From positions 1 through 8,610 of the forward strand of contig CAZKZZ010000163.1 of the NCBI GenBank assembly GCA_964557375.1: a stretch of 8,610 nt of DNA, read 5' to 3'. The notes under the pieces are model-generated. The model did not search any database. It had not been told where the DNA came from and was given only the letters and a program-made list of their open reading frames with translations. Shown here one piece after another: positions 1-6,538 of the stretch. The stretch's first letter is position 1. Each line of letters begins with the position of its first letter. The translations under genes were made by a program, and so were the position numbers. The stretch comes from CAZKZZ01 sp964557375 (GTDB taxonomy: Bacteria; Spirochaetota; Spirochaetia; SPDA01; CAZJBZ01).

Positions 1-44
1 ATAATACACATTACGTAATATTTCAATAAATATTATTAAATTTG

Positions 45-74
45 TTGGACATATATCACAATATGTGTTATAAT
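45..74 (+). promoter_or_regulatory. sigma70-type promoter of mvaS-fni
   Basis: TTGGAC (45-50) and a perfect TATAAT (69-74) are separated by 18 nt. A TG at 66-67, one base before the -10, makes it an extended -10 promoter as well. Transcription should start near 81, leaving a leader of about 26 nt before the mvaS ATG at 107. The promoter lies in an AT-rich 94-bp stretch with no other gene. This is read directly from the sequence; activity is inferred. Confidence 0.75.
51..73. promoter_or_regulatory. imperfect inverted repeat inside the mvaS promoter (candidate operator)
   Basis: ATATATCACA (51-60) and TGTGTTATAA (64-73) are inverted copies matching at 8 of 10 positions around the centre ATA. 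The repeat fills the spacer and covers most of the -10, so a bound dimer would block RNA polymerase. The elements ATATATC and TGTGTTATA recur in the promoter of the XRE/B12 regulator at about 3389-3408. The regulator that would bind is unknown; the neighbouring XRE/B12 protein is the natural candidate. AT-rich sequence gives such repeats by chance fairly often. Confidence 0.4.
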
Positions 75-106
75 TACGATAGAAATCACAGCAAATGAGG
101 TATGGT

Positions 107-1477
107 ATGAAAAACAAGAGAAAAAAAGAGAATAATACGGTACCAATCGGATTGAGCGATATCGGACTGTATATACCGAGAAAAAAAATGGAACTCGAAG
201 AATTGACCACGGAACGAACCTTCGAAAATCCGAAACTGTACCGGCACTTCAACCGGGCCCGGAATTTCACCAGTCAGGAATCAATCCGGTATCCGGAGAT
301 CTGGGAAGACACAGTAACCATGGCAGCAGAAGCTGCACGGGAAGTGCTGCAGAAGAGGTCCCCGGAAGAACTGCAGAAACTGCGTTACTTGGTTGCCGGA
401 ACAGAAACCGGTGTAGACCATTCTAAACCGGTTTCAGCGTATGTAGAAGGGATGCTCCAGGATGCCGGTTTGAACGTTCCGAACTCACTCTCGAGTTTTC
501 AGGTACAGCACGCCTGCGCCGGAGGGACAATGGCGCTGATCAGTGTTGCATCCATGCTCTCCATGAGTCCGGACGGTGATGAATCAGGCTTGATCTTGGG
601 CTCCGATATAGCCCGTTATGAAACGGCCACAACAGCGGAAATCACCCAGGGAGCAGGCGCTGTCTCGCTCTTAGTAGAGAAAAACCCAAAACTGCTCGAA
701 CTCGATCTGACGACACCCGGGTACTGCTCAAAGAACGTGGATGATTTTTTCAGACCCTTGGGATCAAAGATCGCCCAGGTTAAAGGACGTTACTCGATGG
801 ATTGTTACATCGACAACCTGAAGGAAGCTGTCGAAGACCATGCAGGACGGAAAGGGACGACCTCGGCAGCACTGCTAACCAGCACAGACTATTTCGTCCT
901 TCATGCACCGTTTAAGACCATGCCCGAACTGGCCATGAAAGCCCTTCTCAAAGACCACTTGGGGCTCGTTAACGGACAGACAGAGAGTTTTTTGGAATCA
1001 CGCGGTCTCTACAACGCCGTCGACCCGATCGGGAAAATAGGGAACACCTATTCAGCCTCTCTGTATGTAACCCTCATCAGCCTGCTCAAGCGGGAGTATG
1101 AGCGGATCGGCAGAGACATAGTCGGTAAAAAAATCATGCTTGCCTCCTACGGGTCGGGCAACACGATGATCGTCTATTCCGCTAGGGTAGCTGAAGGGGC
1201 GCCCGAGGTAATCAGTACTTGGGACCTTGACGAGAAGATCAACGCAGGAGAAGTAGCAGCGATAGAAGAGTATGAAACCTGGGTCGCCGGACCTTATACC
1301 GGCAGCGAATACAACGAAAGAATCGCCGAAGCAGCAGTACCGTGCGGATCTTTCTATTTATCAAACATAAGGGAGGACGGATATCGTGAGTACAGTGTTA
1401 AAACAGCAGTCGCTGATGGAGTCGAGGAAAGCAAAGCATCTGACAATCTGCACGAACCCGCAGAAGTATTCTGTTGA
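107..1477 (+). CDS. mvaS: hydroxymethylglutaryl-CoA synthase
   Basis: This enzyme condenses acetyl-CoA with acetoacetyl-CoA to HMG-CoA, an early cytosolic step of the mevalonate route to IPP. The 456-residue protein shows the thiolase-superfamily active site. Glu100 lies in the AGTETG segment, the acyl-accepting Cys137 in QHACAGG, and His266 in LHAPFK. Other family marks are QGAGA (181-185), IGNTYSAS (311-318) and YGSG (348-351). I chose ATG 107 because TGAGG at 96-100 sits 6 nt upstream; the in-frame ATG at 95 overlaps that ribosome-binding site. The last 30 or so residues (from about 427) are encoded where the frame overlaps fni. They follow the usual family end near REYSV and look like an overprinted tail. 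The N-terminus is unusually basic (KNKRKK). PksG-like synthases acting in polyketide branching are related, but the fni neighbour favours the mevalonate role. Confidence 0.93.
   Translation: MKNKRKKENNTVPIGLSDIGLYIPRKKMELEELTTERTFENPKLYRHFNRARNFTSQESIRYPEIWEDTVTMAAEAAREVLQKRSPEELQKLRYLVAGTETGVDHSKPVSAYVEGMLQDAGLNVPNSLSSFQVQHACAGGTMALISVASMLSMSPDGDESGLILGSDIARYETATTAEITQGAGAVSLLVEKNPKLLELDLTTPGYCSKNVDDFFRPLGSKIAQVKGRYSMDCYIDNLKEAVEDHAGRKGTTSAALLTSTDYFVLHAPFKTMPELAMKALLKDHLGLVNGQTESFLESRGLYNAVDPIGKIGNTYSASLYVTLISLLKREYERIGRDIVGKKIMLASYGSGNTMIVYSARVAEGAPEVISTWDLDEKINAGEVAAIEEYETWVAGPYTGSEYNERIAEAAVPCGSFYLSNIREDGYREYSVKTAVADGVEESKASDNLHEPAEVFC
1371..1376 (+). promoter_or_regulatory. ribosome-binding site of fni, inside mvaS
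   Basis: GGGAGG lies 9 nt before the GTG at 1386. It decides the fni start, because the later ATG at 1416 has no purine-rich sequence in front of it. It is embedded in mvaS codons, so fni initiates within translated mvaS message. Confidence 0.7.
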
Positions 1478-2495
1478 AGGGAAATCACCCCATTTCGAGG
1501 GGATCCATCTCGTGCATCAACCTCTGCCCGAAATCAATGAGGCGGAGATAGACACATCCCTGGAGTTTTTAGGCTCGCGGATAGAGCTCCCCATGTTCAT
1601 CTCCTGTATGACGGGCGGATCGGAGGGGGGCTTCGAAGCGAATAAGAACCTGGCCCGTGCCGCCGAACAGCTTGGTATACCGGTGGGACTCGGGTCAGTG
1701 CGCGTACTCTTCGACCATCCGGAGCTGTTTCACCATTTCCACATCAAACAGTTCGCCCCGAGTGTCCCTGTTCTGGCCAATCTCGGTTCGGTGCAGGTGC
1801 GCGACCGCAGCCGTTCTCAGATTATAGATCTTATCGAGTGGCTCGAGGTACAGAGTTTAGTCGTACACTTGAACCCCGGACAGGAGATGTTCCAGCCCGA
1901 AGGTGACCGTGATTTCAGAGGGCTCAAAGAAGCGTTGGCAGGACTTATCGAGGCGAGTCCTGTCCCTATCATCGTAAAGGAAACAGGATTCGGTATTCCC
2001 CTGCCTCTCATTCAGGAACTTATTAGTTTGGGGGTTGCCTACGTGGACATTGCCGGTTCGGGCGGGACCAATTGGATTTCAGTCGAGTCGTACCGCGGGC
2101 CCGACGAAATGCAGCAGTCGGCGGCGGAGTTCGACGATTGGGGTCTTCCCACCTCCCTGATTTTGGCTTCACTGGCCCGGACCGATCTGCGGGGCAGCGG
2201 TTCCATTCTCGCTTCGGGCGGCTTGCGCTCGGGGATGGATATAGTAAAATCCCTGGTGTTAGGTGCCGAGATGGCGGGGATGGCTCTTCCCTTTATCCGT
2301 GAAGAGCGTTCCAACGGAACGGAAGGGGTAATCCGTCGCGTAGAAGAGCTTAAGAGCACGCTTCGTTCGGCTATGCTTTTAACCGGGTCACATGACCTCG
2401 AGGCACTGAGGCAGCAGCCGTATTGGCTGGATGGGGAGTTCAGTAGAACGGTCGAATCGTTTGCAGCAACAATGGGTTTGGGAGTGTGGGTGTGA
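1386..2495 (+). CDS. fni: type 2 isopentenyl-diphosphate delta-isomerase (FMN-dependent)
   Basis: This enzyme interconverts IPP and DMAPP using reduced FMN and Mg2+, completing the C5 supply after the mevalonate pathway. The 369-residue protein has the family marks in order: RKAKHL near the N-terminus (14-19), MTGG (75-78), GLGSVR (101-106), and the signature HLNPGQE with downstream EGDRDFRG (161-179). Gln166 and Glu167 match the catalytic Gln and Mg-binding Glu. These are followed by VKETGFGI (197-204), DIAGSGGTNW (221-230), and the phosphate/FMN-binding ASGGLRSG (276-283) with GAEMAGMA (293-300). The GTG start is supported by its ribosome-binding site and adds 10 residues before the conserved N-terminus. 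It overlaps mvaS by 92 bp in another frame, so the two are co-transcribed and probably translationally coupled. The stop codon lies in a small hairpin shared with the convergent regulator gene. Confidence 0.95.
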   Translation: MSTVLKQQSLMESRKAKHLTICTNPQKYSVEGKSPHFEGIHLVHQPLPEINEAEIDTSLEFLGSRIELPMFISCMTGGSEGGFEANKNLARAAEQLGIPVGLGSVRVLFDHPELFHHFHIKQFAPSVPVLANLGSVQVRDRSRSQIIDLIEWLEVQSLVVHLNPGQEMFQPEGDRDFRGLKEALAGLIEASPVPIIVKETGFGIPLPLIQELISLGVAYVDIAGSGGTNWISVESYRGPDEMQQSAAEFDDWGLPTSLILASLARTDLRGSGSILASGGLRSGMDIVKSLVLGAEMAGMALPFIREERSNGTEGVIRRVEELKSTLRSAMLLTGSHDLEALRQQPYWLDGEFSRTVESFAATMGLGVWV

Positions 2496-2504
2496 TTCTC
2501 ACAC
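2490..2504. terminator. small palindrome spanning both convergent stop codons
   Basis: GTGTGA-TTC-TCACAC is a perfect 6-bp inverted repeat with a 3-nt loop. The TGA of fni (2493-2495) is in the left arm, and the TGA of the opposite-strand regulator (2499-2501) is in the right arm. It lies exactly where two convergent transcripts end, so a bidirectional end signal is possible. The stem is short and there is no T-run on either side, so intrinsic termination is doubtful. Confidence 0.25.
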
Positions 2505-3380
2505 GCTCAGCGCAGATACGATCTGCTCCGCGCTCTCCGCATACAGGTCCGCACCTACCTTCTTCCACAATTCCGGGTCATGATTGAACACGAGCCCGCC
2601 CACCGCTATCCGTATCGGTTTGGGAAGTGAAGAATTCCGTACAGCCCGGATGAGAGTGGTTACCGCGTTTACGTGGTAGGGCATGGCGGCAGAAATACCC
2701 AAAACATCGGCCTGATGTTCCTTAAGCGCTTTGATCACACTCTGTGTCGGCAGATTGTCCCCTAAATAGATCGATTTCCATCCGTGGACGGACAGAATAT
2801 CGGAAACCATCCGAATACCGATATTGTGCTGCTCTCCGCTTACCGATAACCCGACAAAAACAGGGCCGTCGTTCATTCCGTTAGCATTGGACATCGCCCG
2901 TGCCATGATGTCCTGGACCACTTCGGAGAAGTAATGCTCCTCACTCACATCAATTTCTCCGCTCTCCCACAGGGAGCCGATCCGGTAGAGGGCGGGTTGG
3001 AGTATCTTCATATACGCCCGGGTGATATCGGTCTTTTTCTGCAGCATCTGCATGACCAGCTCCTCCGCTTCGCCTGTTTTTGTTTGAAGCACGAGATCGA
3101 CAAACGTTTCTACTTGTGGATCAAGCGAAGCCAGGACGGGCTCAGTTGCGGCGGTGTCGGGGGCATCGTGGCCGATATGAGTGGTCCTTCCTAACAGGTA
3201 GTCTGTGGAAACACCGAAGAAATCGGCGAGTTTCCGGAGCATCTCCTCGTCCGGAAACCGTATCCCCTGTTCGTAGTTGGCGATGGTAGACTGGGCCACA
3301 TCGAATATTTCAGCGAGGTCTTTCTGCCGCAGACCACGTTCTTTTCGAATTTTTTTAAGCTGCATACCGAATGTGTTCAT
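2499..3380 (-). CDS. XRE-family transcriptional regulator with a CarH-like cobalamin-binding sensor domain
   Basis: Predicted cytosolic DNA-binding B12 sensor of 293 residues. Residues 7-64 are an XRE/HTH_3 helix-turn-helix (LKKIRKERGLRQKDLAEIF, then QSTIANYEQG and YLLGR). A linker follows. Residues about 90-165 form the helical cap of cobalamin proteins and contain W138, then nine residues, then E148-H149, the Wx9EH signature of CarH photoreceptors. Residues about 173-293 are the Rossmann-like B12 domain. E183-Q-H185-N-I-G188 gives the lower cobalt ligand His185; 41 residues later comes S230, and G261-G262 follows, the canonical base-off/His-on spacing. The residue after W138 is Glu, whereas Thermus CarH has His132 there, which binds cobalt after photolysis. 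ATG 3380 is preferred over the in-frame TTG at 3398, which falls in the promoter. No ribosome-binding site is visible. It converges on fni. Corrinoid methyltransferase subunits share the sensor fold but lack the HTH. Confidence 0.9.
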   Translation of the reverse strand: MNTFGMQLKKIRKERGLRQKDLAEIFDVAQSTIANYEQGIRFPDEEMLRKLADFFGVSTDYLLGRTTHIGHDAPDTAATEPVLASLDPQVETFVDLVLQTKTGEAEELVMQMLQKKTDITRAYMKILQPALYRIGSLWESGEIDVSEEHYFSEVVQDIMARAMSNANGMNDGPVFVGLSVSGEQHNIGIRMVSDILSVHGWKSIYLGDNLPTQSVIKALKEHQADVLGISAAMPYHVNAVTTLIRAVRNSSLPKPIRIAVGGLVFNHDPELWKKVGADLYAESAEQIVSALSV

Positions 3381-3384
3381 ATGT

Positions 3385-3420
3385 ATAATATAACACAAAA
3401 CGATATATTATGCTACACAA
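3385..3420 (-). promoter_or_regulatory. promoter and repeated TTGTGT motifs of the XRE/B12 regulator
   Basis: On the minus strand TG-T-TATATT (3395-3387) is an extended -10, which would start transcription at about 3380, the first base of the ATG. No good -35 is visible. TTGTGT occurs at 3398-3393 and again at 3420-3415, exactly 22 bp (two helical turns) apart; the 15-mers starting at each match at 11 positions. ATATATC (3408-3402) followed by TGTGTTATA (3397-3389) resembles the mvaS promoter with a spacer two bases shorter. Autoregulation is an inference. Confidence 0.45.
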
Positions 3421-3465
3421 ATTGAAATAATTATTAAAATCTATCCACATGCCCCCCATATACCA

Positions 3466-4173
3466 TCAATAAGGAAGAAGTGAGAAATCGGGCATGTATC
3501 CGTGAATCCGGTAGGCCCGGAATCCTTCCGCATACTTTACACCGCACTGCAGTCCTCTGAACTCGCTCAAGATGCGGCAATGATCGGTAAAACCGTGGAT
3601 CTGGAACGTGTCCATCCAGGCATACTGGCTCTCATGGCACGACAAAGCTTTTATCTTTTCATCCCATTCTTCGGTGATGTCGATGTACACTTCCGGGTGG
3701 AACCCGACCCCGGCAGCAGTGTCCCAATAGAACAGAGAGGGACTTTTCGTAAGGGGTGGTTCATCGGCGGGGACGTTTTTCCCGGGGAGGGAGAGCATTA
3801 CCCTGCCTACTACTTCTCCTGTCTTATTGTGGTCCGTACTCATGTCTCCAGGATAGTTGGTAAAGATCACATCCGGGTCTGCCCACCGGATCACATTGAT
3901 GATGTCCCGCCGCAGCTGCGGGCTGTCCTGCAGTCCCTCATCATCGTAGCGGAGAAACCGCACTTCCGCATCATAATACTCGGCTGCTTTAATCTGCTCC
4001 TTCTCCCGGGTTGCCGCGATCTCTTCACGGGAGTCGATGATATTGGACCCGATATTCCCGCTTGTAGTAAGGGCGAGCTTTATAGCGGCCCCTCTTTTTT
4101 TATACTTTAGTAGCGTTCCTGCGCACAGAACTTCGATATCGTCGGGATGTGACCCTATGGCTAATACATTCAT
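3466..4173 (-). CDS. PIG-L/LmbE-family deacetylase
   Basis: Zinc-dependent de-N-acetylase-like hydrolase of 235 residues with no signal peptide, so cytosolic. The N-terminal MNVLAIGSHPDDIE holds the metal-binding HPDD motif (His9, Asp12, with Asp11 as the likely base). DH at 114-115 supplies the third zinc ligand in a TDHNKTG context, where many relatives have HPDH. Family members remove N-acetyl groups from GlcNAc-type substrates such as GlcNAc-PI, GlcNAc-Ins, chitobiose or bacillithiol precursors. The substrate here cannot be told. ATG 4173 is supported by AGGAG 8 nt upstream (4186-4182); an in-frame ATG at 4230 has no such site and would add 19 unrelated residues. It follows the response regulator by 63 bp on the same strand and may be the last gene of that operon, or have its own promoter. 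Confidence 0.87.
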   Translation of the reverse strand: MNVLAIGSHPDDIEVLCAGTLLKYKKRGAAIKLALTTSGNIGSNIIDSREEIAATREKEQIKAAEYYDAEVRFLRYDDEGLQDSPQLRRDIINVIRWADPDVIFTNYPGDMSTDHNKTGEVVGRVMLSLPGKNVPADEPPLTKSPSLFYWDTAAGVGFHPEVYIDITEEWDEKIKALSCHESQYAWMDTFQIHGFTDHCRILSEFRGLQCGVKYAEGFRAYRIHGYMPDFSLLPY

Positions 4174-4193
4174 GTTTGTTACTCCTATTTCAT

Positions 4194-4212
4194 CGGAATA
4201 AACAGTATTCCG
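4194..4212. repeat. perfect 7-bp inverted repeat upstream of the PIG-L gene
   Basis: CGGAATA (4194-4200) and TATTCCG (4206-4212) are separated by AACAG. The repeat lies in the 63-bp gap between the response regulator and the deacetylase gene, just upstream of the latter's ribosome-binding site. There is no following T-run, so an operator or an mRNA-leader hairpin fits better than an intrinsic terminator. Confidence 0.4.
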
Positions 4213-4236
4213 TATATTAGTAAAATTCAACCTATG

Positions 4237-4932
4237 TCACGGATACCGGTATCCGGCGGTATGTTCGGTAACGATTATTTGGGGATTTTTAGGATCGACT
4301 TCGATTTTTTTTCGAAGCTGGGAGATGTGCTGGTCGAGGGTGCGGGAGTTCGGGATATGCGAGACTCCCCAGCCGGCGTTGTAAATCGAATCTCGGTCCA
4401 GCACTTTTCCCCGGTTTTCCGCAAAGAGTGCAAGAATCTTTATGTCTTTCGAGCTCAAGGCTATCGAGGCCTTCCCCCGCAACGCTTTGAGCTCGGCAGG
4501 CCGGACTTCGAGGTCCCCTATGGTAAAAGGTTCCATACTGCTCGCCTTACCCGATTCGCTCTTCTTCGTCCTCTCCGTCCTCCGCATGACCGCACGAATA
4601 CGTGCCGTCACCTCCCGCACCCCGAACGGTTTGGAAATGTAGTCATCCGCTCCCAACTCCAGCCCGAGCACTTTATCGATCTCTTCCGACTTGGCACTCA
4701 GAAAAATGACCGGCACCTCGGGGTCCTCCTTTCGGACGAGTCTGCACACCTCATATCCGTTTTTCCCGGGCATCATGATATCGAGGATGACAAGGTCCGG
4801 CCGCTGTTGAGAAAACAGTGTGATTGCAGCCTCCCCGTCCTCTGCCGCCGTTACCAAAAAACCCTCGGATTCGAGAATATCGGTTAGCCCTTCGCGGGTA
4901 AACTGATCGTCTTCAGCTATGAGTATTTTCAT
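4237..4932 (-). CDS. OmpR/PhoB-family response regulator
   Basis: Transcription factor activated by phosphotransfer from the adjacent kinase; 231 residues. The receiver domain (1 to about 115) has the acidic cluster E7-D8-D9, phospho-acceptor Asp51 in VILDIMMPG, Ser79 in FLSAK, and Lys101 in ISKPFG. A linker of about 20 residues leads to a winged-helix DNA-binding domain (about 130-231) with LSSKDIKILALFAENRGKVL, RTLDQHISQLRKKIE and the terminal AGYRYP. ATG 4932 is chosen because GGGAGG (4945-4940) stands 7 nt upstream and the conserved MKILIAEDD begins there; an upstream in-frame start at 4965 lies inside the kinase gene. The gene overlaps the kinase end by 20 bp, implying translational coupling. 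Its regulon is unknown, but the VWA-led operon itself is a plausible target. Confidence 0.95.
   Translation of the reverse strand: MKILIAEDDQFTREGLTDILESEGFLVTAAEDGEAAITLFSQQRPDLVILDIMMPGKNGYEVCRLVRKEDPEVPVIFLSAKSEEIDKVLGLELGADDYISKPFGVREVTARIRAVMRRTERTKKSESGKASSMEPFTIGDLEVRPAELKALRGKASIALSSKDIKILALFAENRGKVLDRDSIYNAGWGVSHIPNSRTLDQHISQLRKKIEVDPKNPQIIVTEHTAGYRYP
4240..4255. repeat. perfect 16-bp palindrome at the response-regulator 3' end
   Basis: CGGATACCGGTATCCG equals its own reverse complement. It encodes the end of the conserved GYRYP terminus, so part of its sequence is protein-constrained. As RNA it could fold into a 6-bp stem with a CCGG loop ending immediately before the stop codon. 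No T-run follows. Confidence 0.5.
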
Positions 4933-6529
4933 GCTGTATCCTCCCATTACGGGGCGTATCGCCAAGCGGAGTGTCGAGGGTCAAAACAAATGTCGTTCCT
5001 TCTTTCGAGCTCTCTATGTGGATTCCTCCTCCGTGCAGCTCGGCAAGATTACGCACGATTGCTAGCCCGATCCCGGTTCCGGCCGCACTGTCGGTGAGTT
5101 TATTGCTTATTCTATAGAACGGCTTGAACACCCGCTCACGCTGTGCAGGGGGAATACCCGGCCCCCGGTCCGAGACTTTTATCGTAGTCGTGCTGTTCTC
5201 TAATTTCGACGAAATACCGAGGTGTTTACCGGCAGCGGCATACTTTTCCACGTTGCTGATCAGGTTGCTTACCATCTGCTCGAGCATATCGGTGTCGATA
5301 AGAACTTCATCTTTACTGCTGAGGTTGAGTTTGGTCTCGATTCCTTTTGCATCGAGTGATAGGCGGAAATTTTCCACGACCGTTTCGATTACCTCATCAA
5401 CAACAGCAGAAGTTTTATGAGGCGTATTACCGTTTCTCTGCTGTTTGGCAAAGGTGAGGACGTTGCCTATCAGTCGGCTCAGCCTCCTGCTCTCACCCGC
5501 TACGATCCCCAGATAATCTCGGGACTTCGAATCGGTTTGGTCGATACGGCCCTCGAGCAGTTCCGCGTACATTCTGATATTGGTAAGCGGTGTCTTCAGC
5601 TCATGAGAGACCTGGTTTACGAAGCTAATCCTCTGCATGGCCTCTCTCACCTCTCTCGTACTCTCTCTGTAGAGATACACCGCTAGAGCGATCATGGCGA
5701 TTATTACCAGGGCGATTGGGGCGACAATTGTCAGGTACCTGCCCCCACTACTCACTGCAAGGCCGGGATTCCCAAAGTATTTGAGCCGCCAGGAGGAAAG
5801 CGGTGATGCTGCGGGGACCACCGACACGGGCTCCTCCCCCGGTTCAGGAGAATAGGAGCCCCATTGATAGAAAACGGTGTTGTTGACATCCGTTATTACA
5901 ATACGGAACTGTTCGGGATTTTCAAAATCGGTGTCTGGAAGATACCGTATAAGACGGGAGAAGACAGATGATCGATTCAACTCTGTCCCGAAAACGGCAG
6001 TGCTGTCTGCTTTTGTTCCATTGTATTCCTGCGGCTTGTATTCCTGCCAGTAGATGAAATTGATCCCCTCCCCCAAGTACCAGGTAAACCACCCACGGTC
6101 ATCGGTCGGAACCCCTTCACCCTCGGCCGGTTCGAGAAAGAGACCGGCCGATGGAGCTATCTCGCGGACCCGTACTAAAAACTCCTCTTCCCTTCGACTC
6201 ATTACCATCCCCTCTGCCGGATAGGCGAGCTCACCGTCACCGCCGATGAGAAACACCTGCCTGATGAGATCGTTCTCCCGTGTAATCCGGCGTATCCGCT
6301 CCACCTCTGCATCGGTGAGGCCGGGCAGCTCCCGGAGCTCATTTTCGAGAGAGAGAAAAAACCGCTCGATCTCCAGATTTACGGCTTCAAGACGCCCCAG
6401 GCAGGATTGCCGAAACTGGAGCAGGTCCCGCTCCTTCTCGGCCCGGAAACTGACAACACCCAGCCAGCCCAAAAGGCCGGCCGGGACGATGGTAAGTATT
6501 AAGAAAACGATGATCAGTTTTTTCTTCAC
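4913..6529 (-). CDS. membrane sensor histidine kinase
   Basis: Inner-membrane kinase of 538 residues that should phosphorylate the downstream regulator. Transmembrane segment 1 spans about 4-27. A large extracytoplasmic region (about 28-263) of unrecognised fold follows, possibly Cache-like because of ITDVNNTVFYQWG and SPLSSWRLKYFG. Transmembrane segment 2 is about 264-287. The HisKA region begins almost at once, with the phospho-acceptor His309 in NQVSHELKTPL. I see no HAMP domain. The ATP-binding domain has the N box NLISNVEKYA (422-431), G1 box DRGPGIP (454-460), F box FKPFYRI (468-474) and G2 box GTGIGLAIV (484-492). The start is GTG, 9 nt after the VWA stop codon, with no clear ribosome-binding site, so it probably depends on translation of the upstream gene. 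The end overlaps the regulator gene by 20 bp. The stimulus is unknown. Confidence 0.94.
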   Translation of the reverse strand: MKKKLIIVFLILTIVPAGLLGWLGVVSFRAEKERDLLQFRQSCLGRLEAVNLEIERFFLSLENELRELPGLTDAEVERIRRITRENDLIRQVFLIGGDGELAYPAEGMVMSRREEEFLVRVREIAPSAGLFLEPAEGEGVPTDDRGWFTWYLGEGINFIYWQEYKPQEYNGTKADSTAVFGTELNRSSVFSRLIRYLPDTDFENPEQFRIVITDVNNTVFYQWGSYSPEPGEEPVSVVPAASPLSSWRLKYFGNPGLAVSSGGRYLTIVAPIALVIIAMIALAVYLYRESTREVREAMQRISFVNQVSHELKTPLTNIRMYAELLEGRIDQTDSKSRDYLGIVAGESRRLSRLIGNVLTFAKQQRNGNTPHKTSAVVDEVIETVVENFRLSLDAKGIETKLNLSSKDEVLIDTDMLEQMVSNLISNVEKYAAAGKHLGISSKLENSTTTIKVSDRGPGIPPAQRERVFKPFYRISNKLTDSAAGTGIGLAIVRNLAELHGGGIHIESSKEGTTFVLTLDTPLGDTPRNGRIQHENTHS

Positions 6530-6538
6530 ACTACGTAA

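Noticed and set aside
95..106. Earlier ATG for mvaS
   Set aside because: It overlaps the TGAGG ribosome-binding sequence, which is well placed for the ATG at 107.
2039..2359. Minus-strand open frame inside fni
   Set aside because: Low-complexity Ser/Arg/Pro composition typical of an antisense shadow; fni motifs run through the region.
2499..3380. Corrinoid methyltransferase subunit (MtaC/MtbC type) as an alternative call for the B12 protein
   Set aside because: The N-terminal XRE domain and the Wx9EH motif in the cap argue for a regulator, and no methyltransferase gene is adjacent.
3381..3398. TTG start adding six residues to the XRE/B12 regulator
   Set aside because: It lies within the predicted -10 region and has no ribosome-binding site; the XRE domain is complete from the ATG at 3380.
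3502..4110. Long open frame on the plus strand opposite the PIG-L gene
   Set aside because: No ribosome-binding site and no recognisable domain; it lies entirely antisense to a clear deacetylase with conserved motifs.
4234..4887. Open frame of 217 codons on the plus strand opposite the response regulator
   Set aside because: Composition looks like a reverse-frame shadow (rich in Arg, Pro, His) and it covers a gene with complete receiver and winged-helix motifs.
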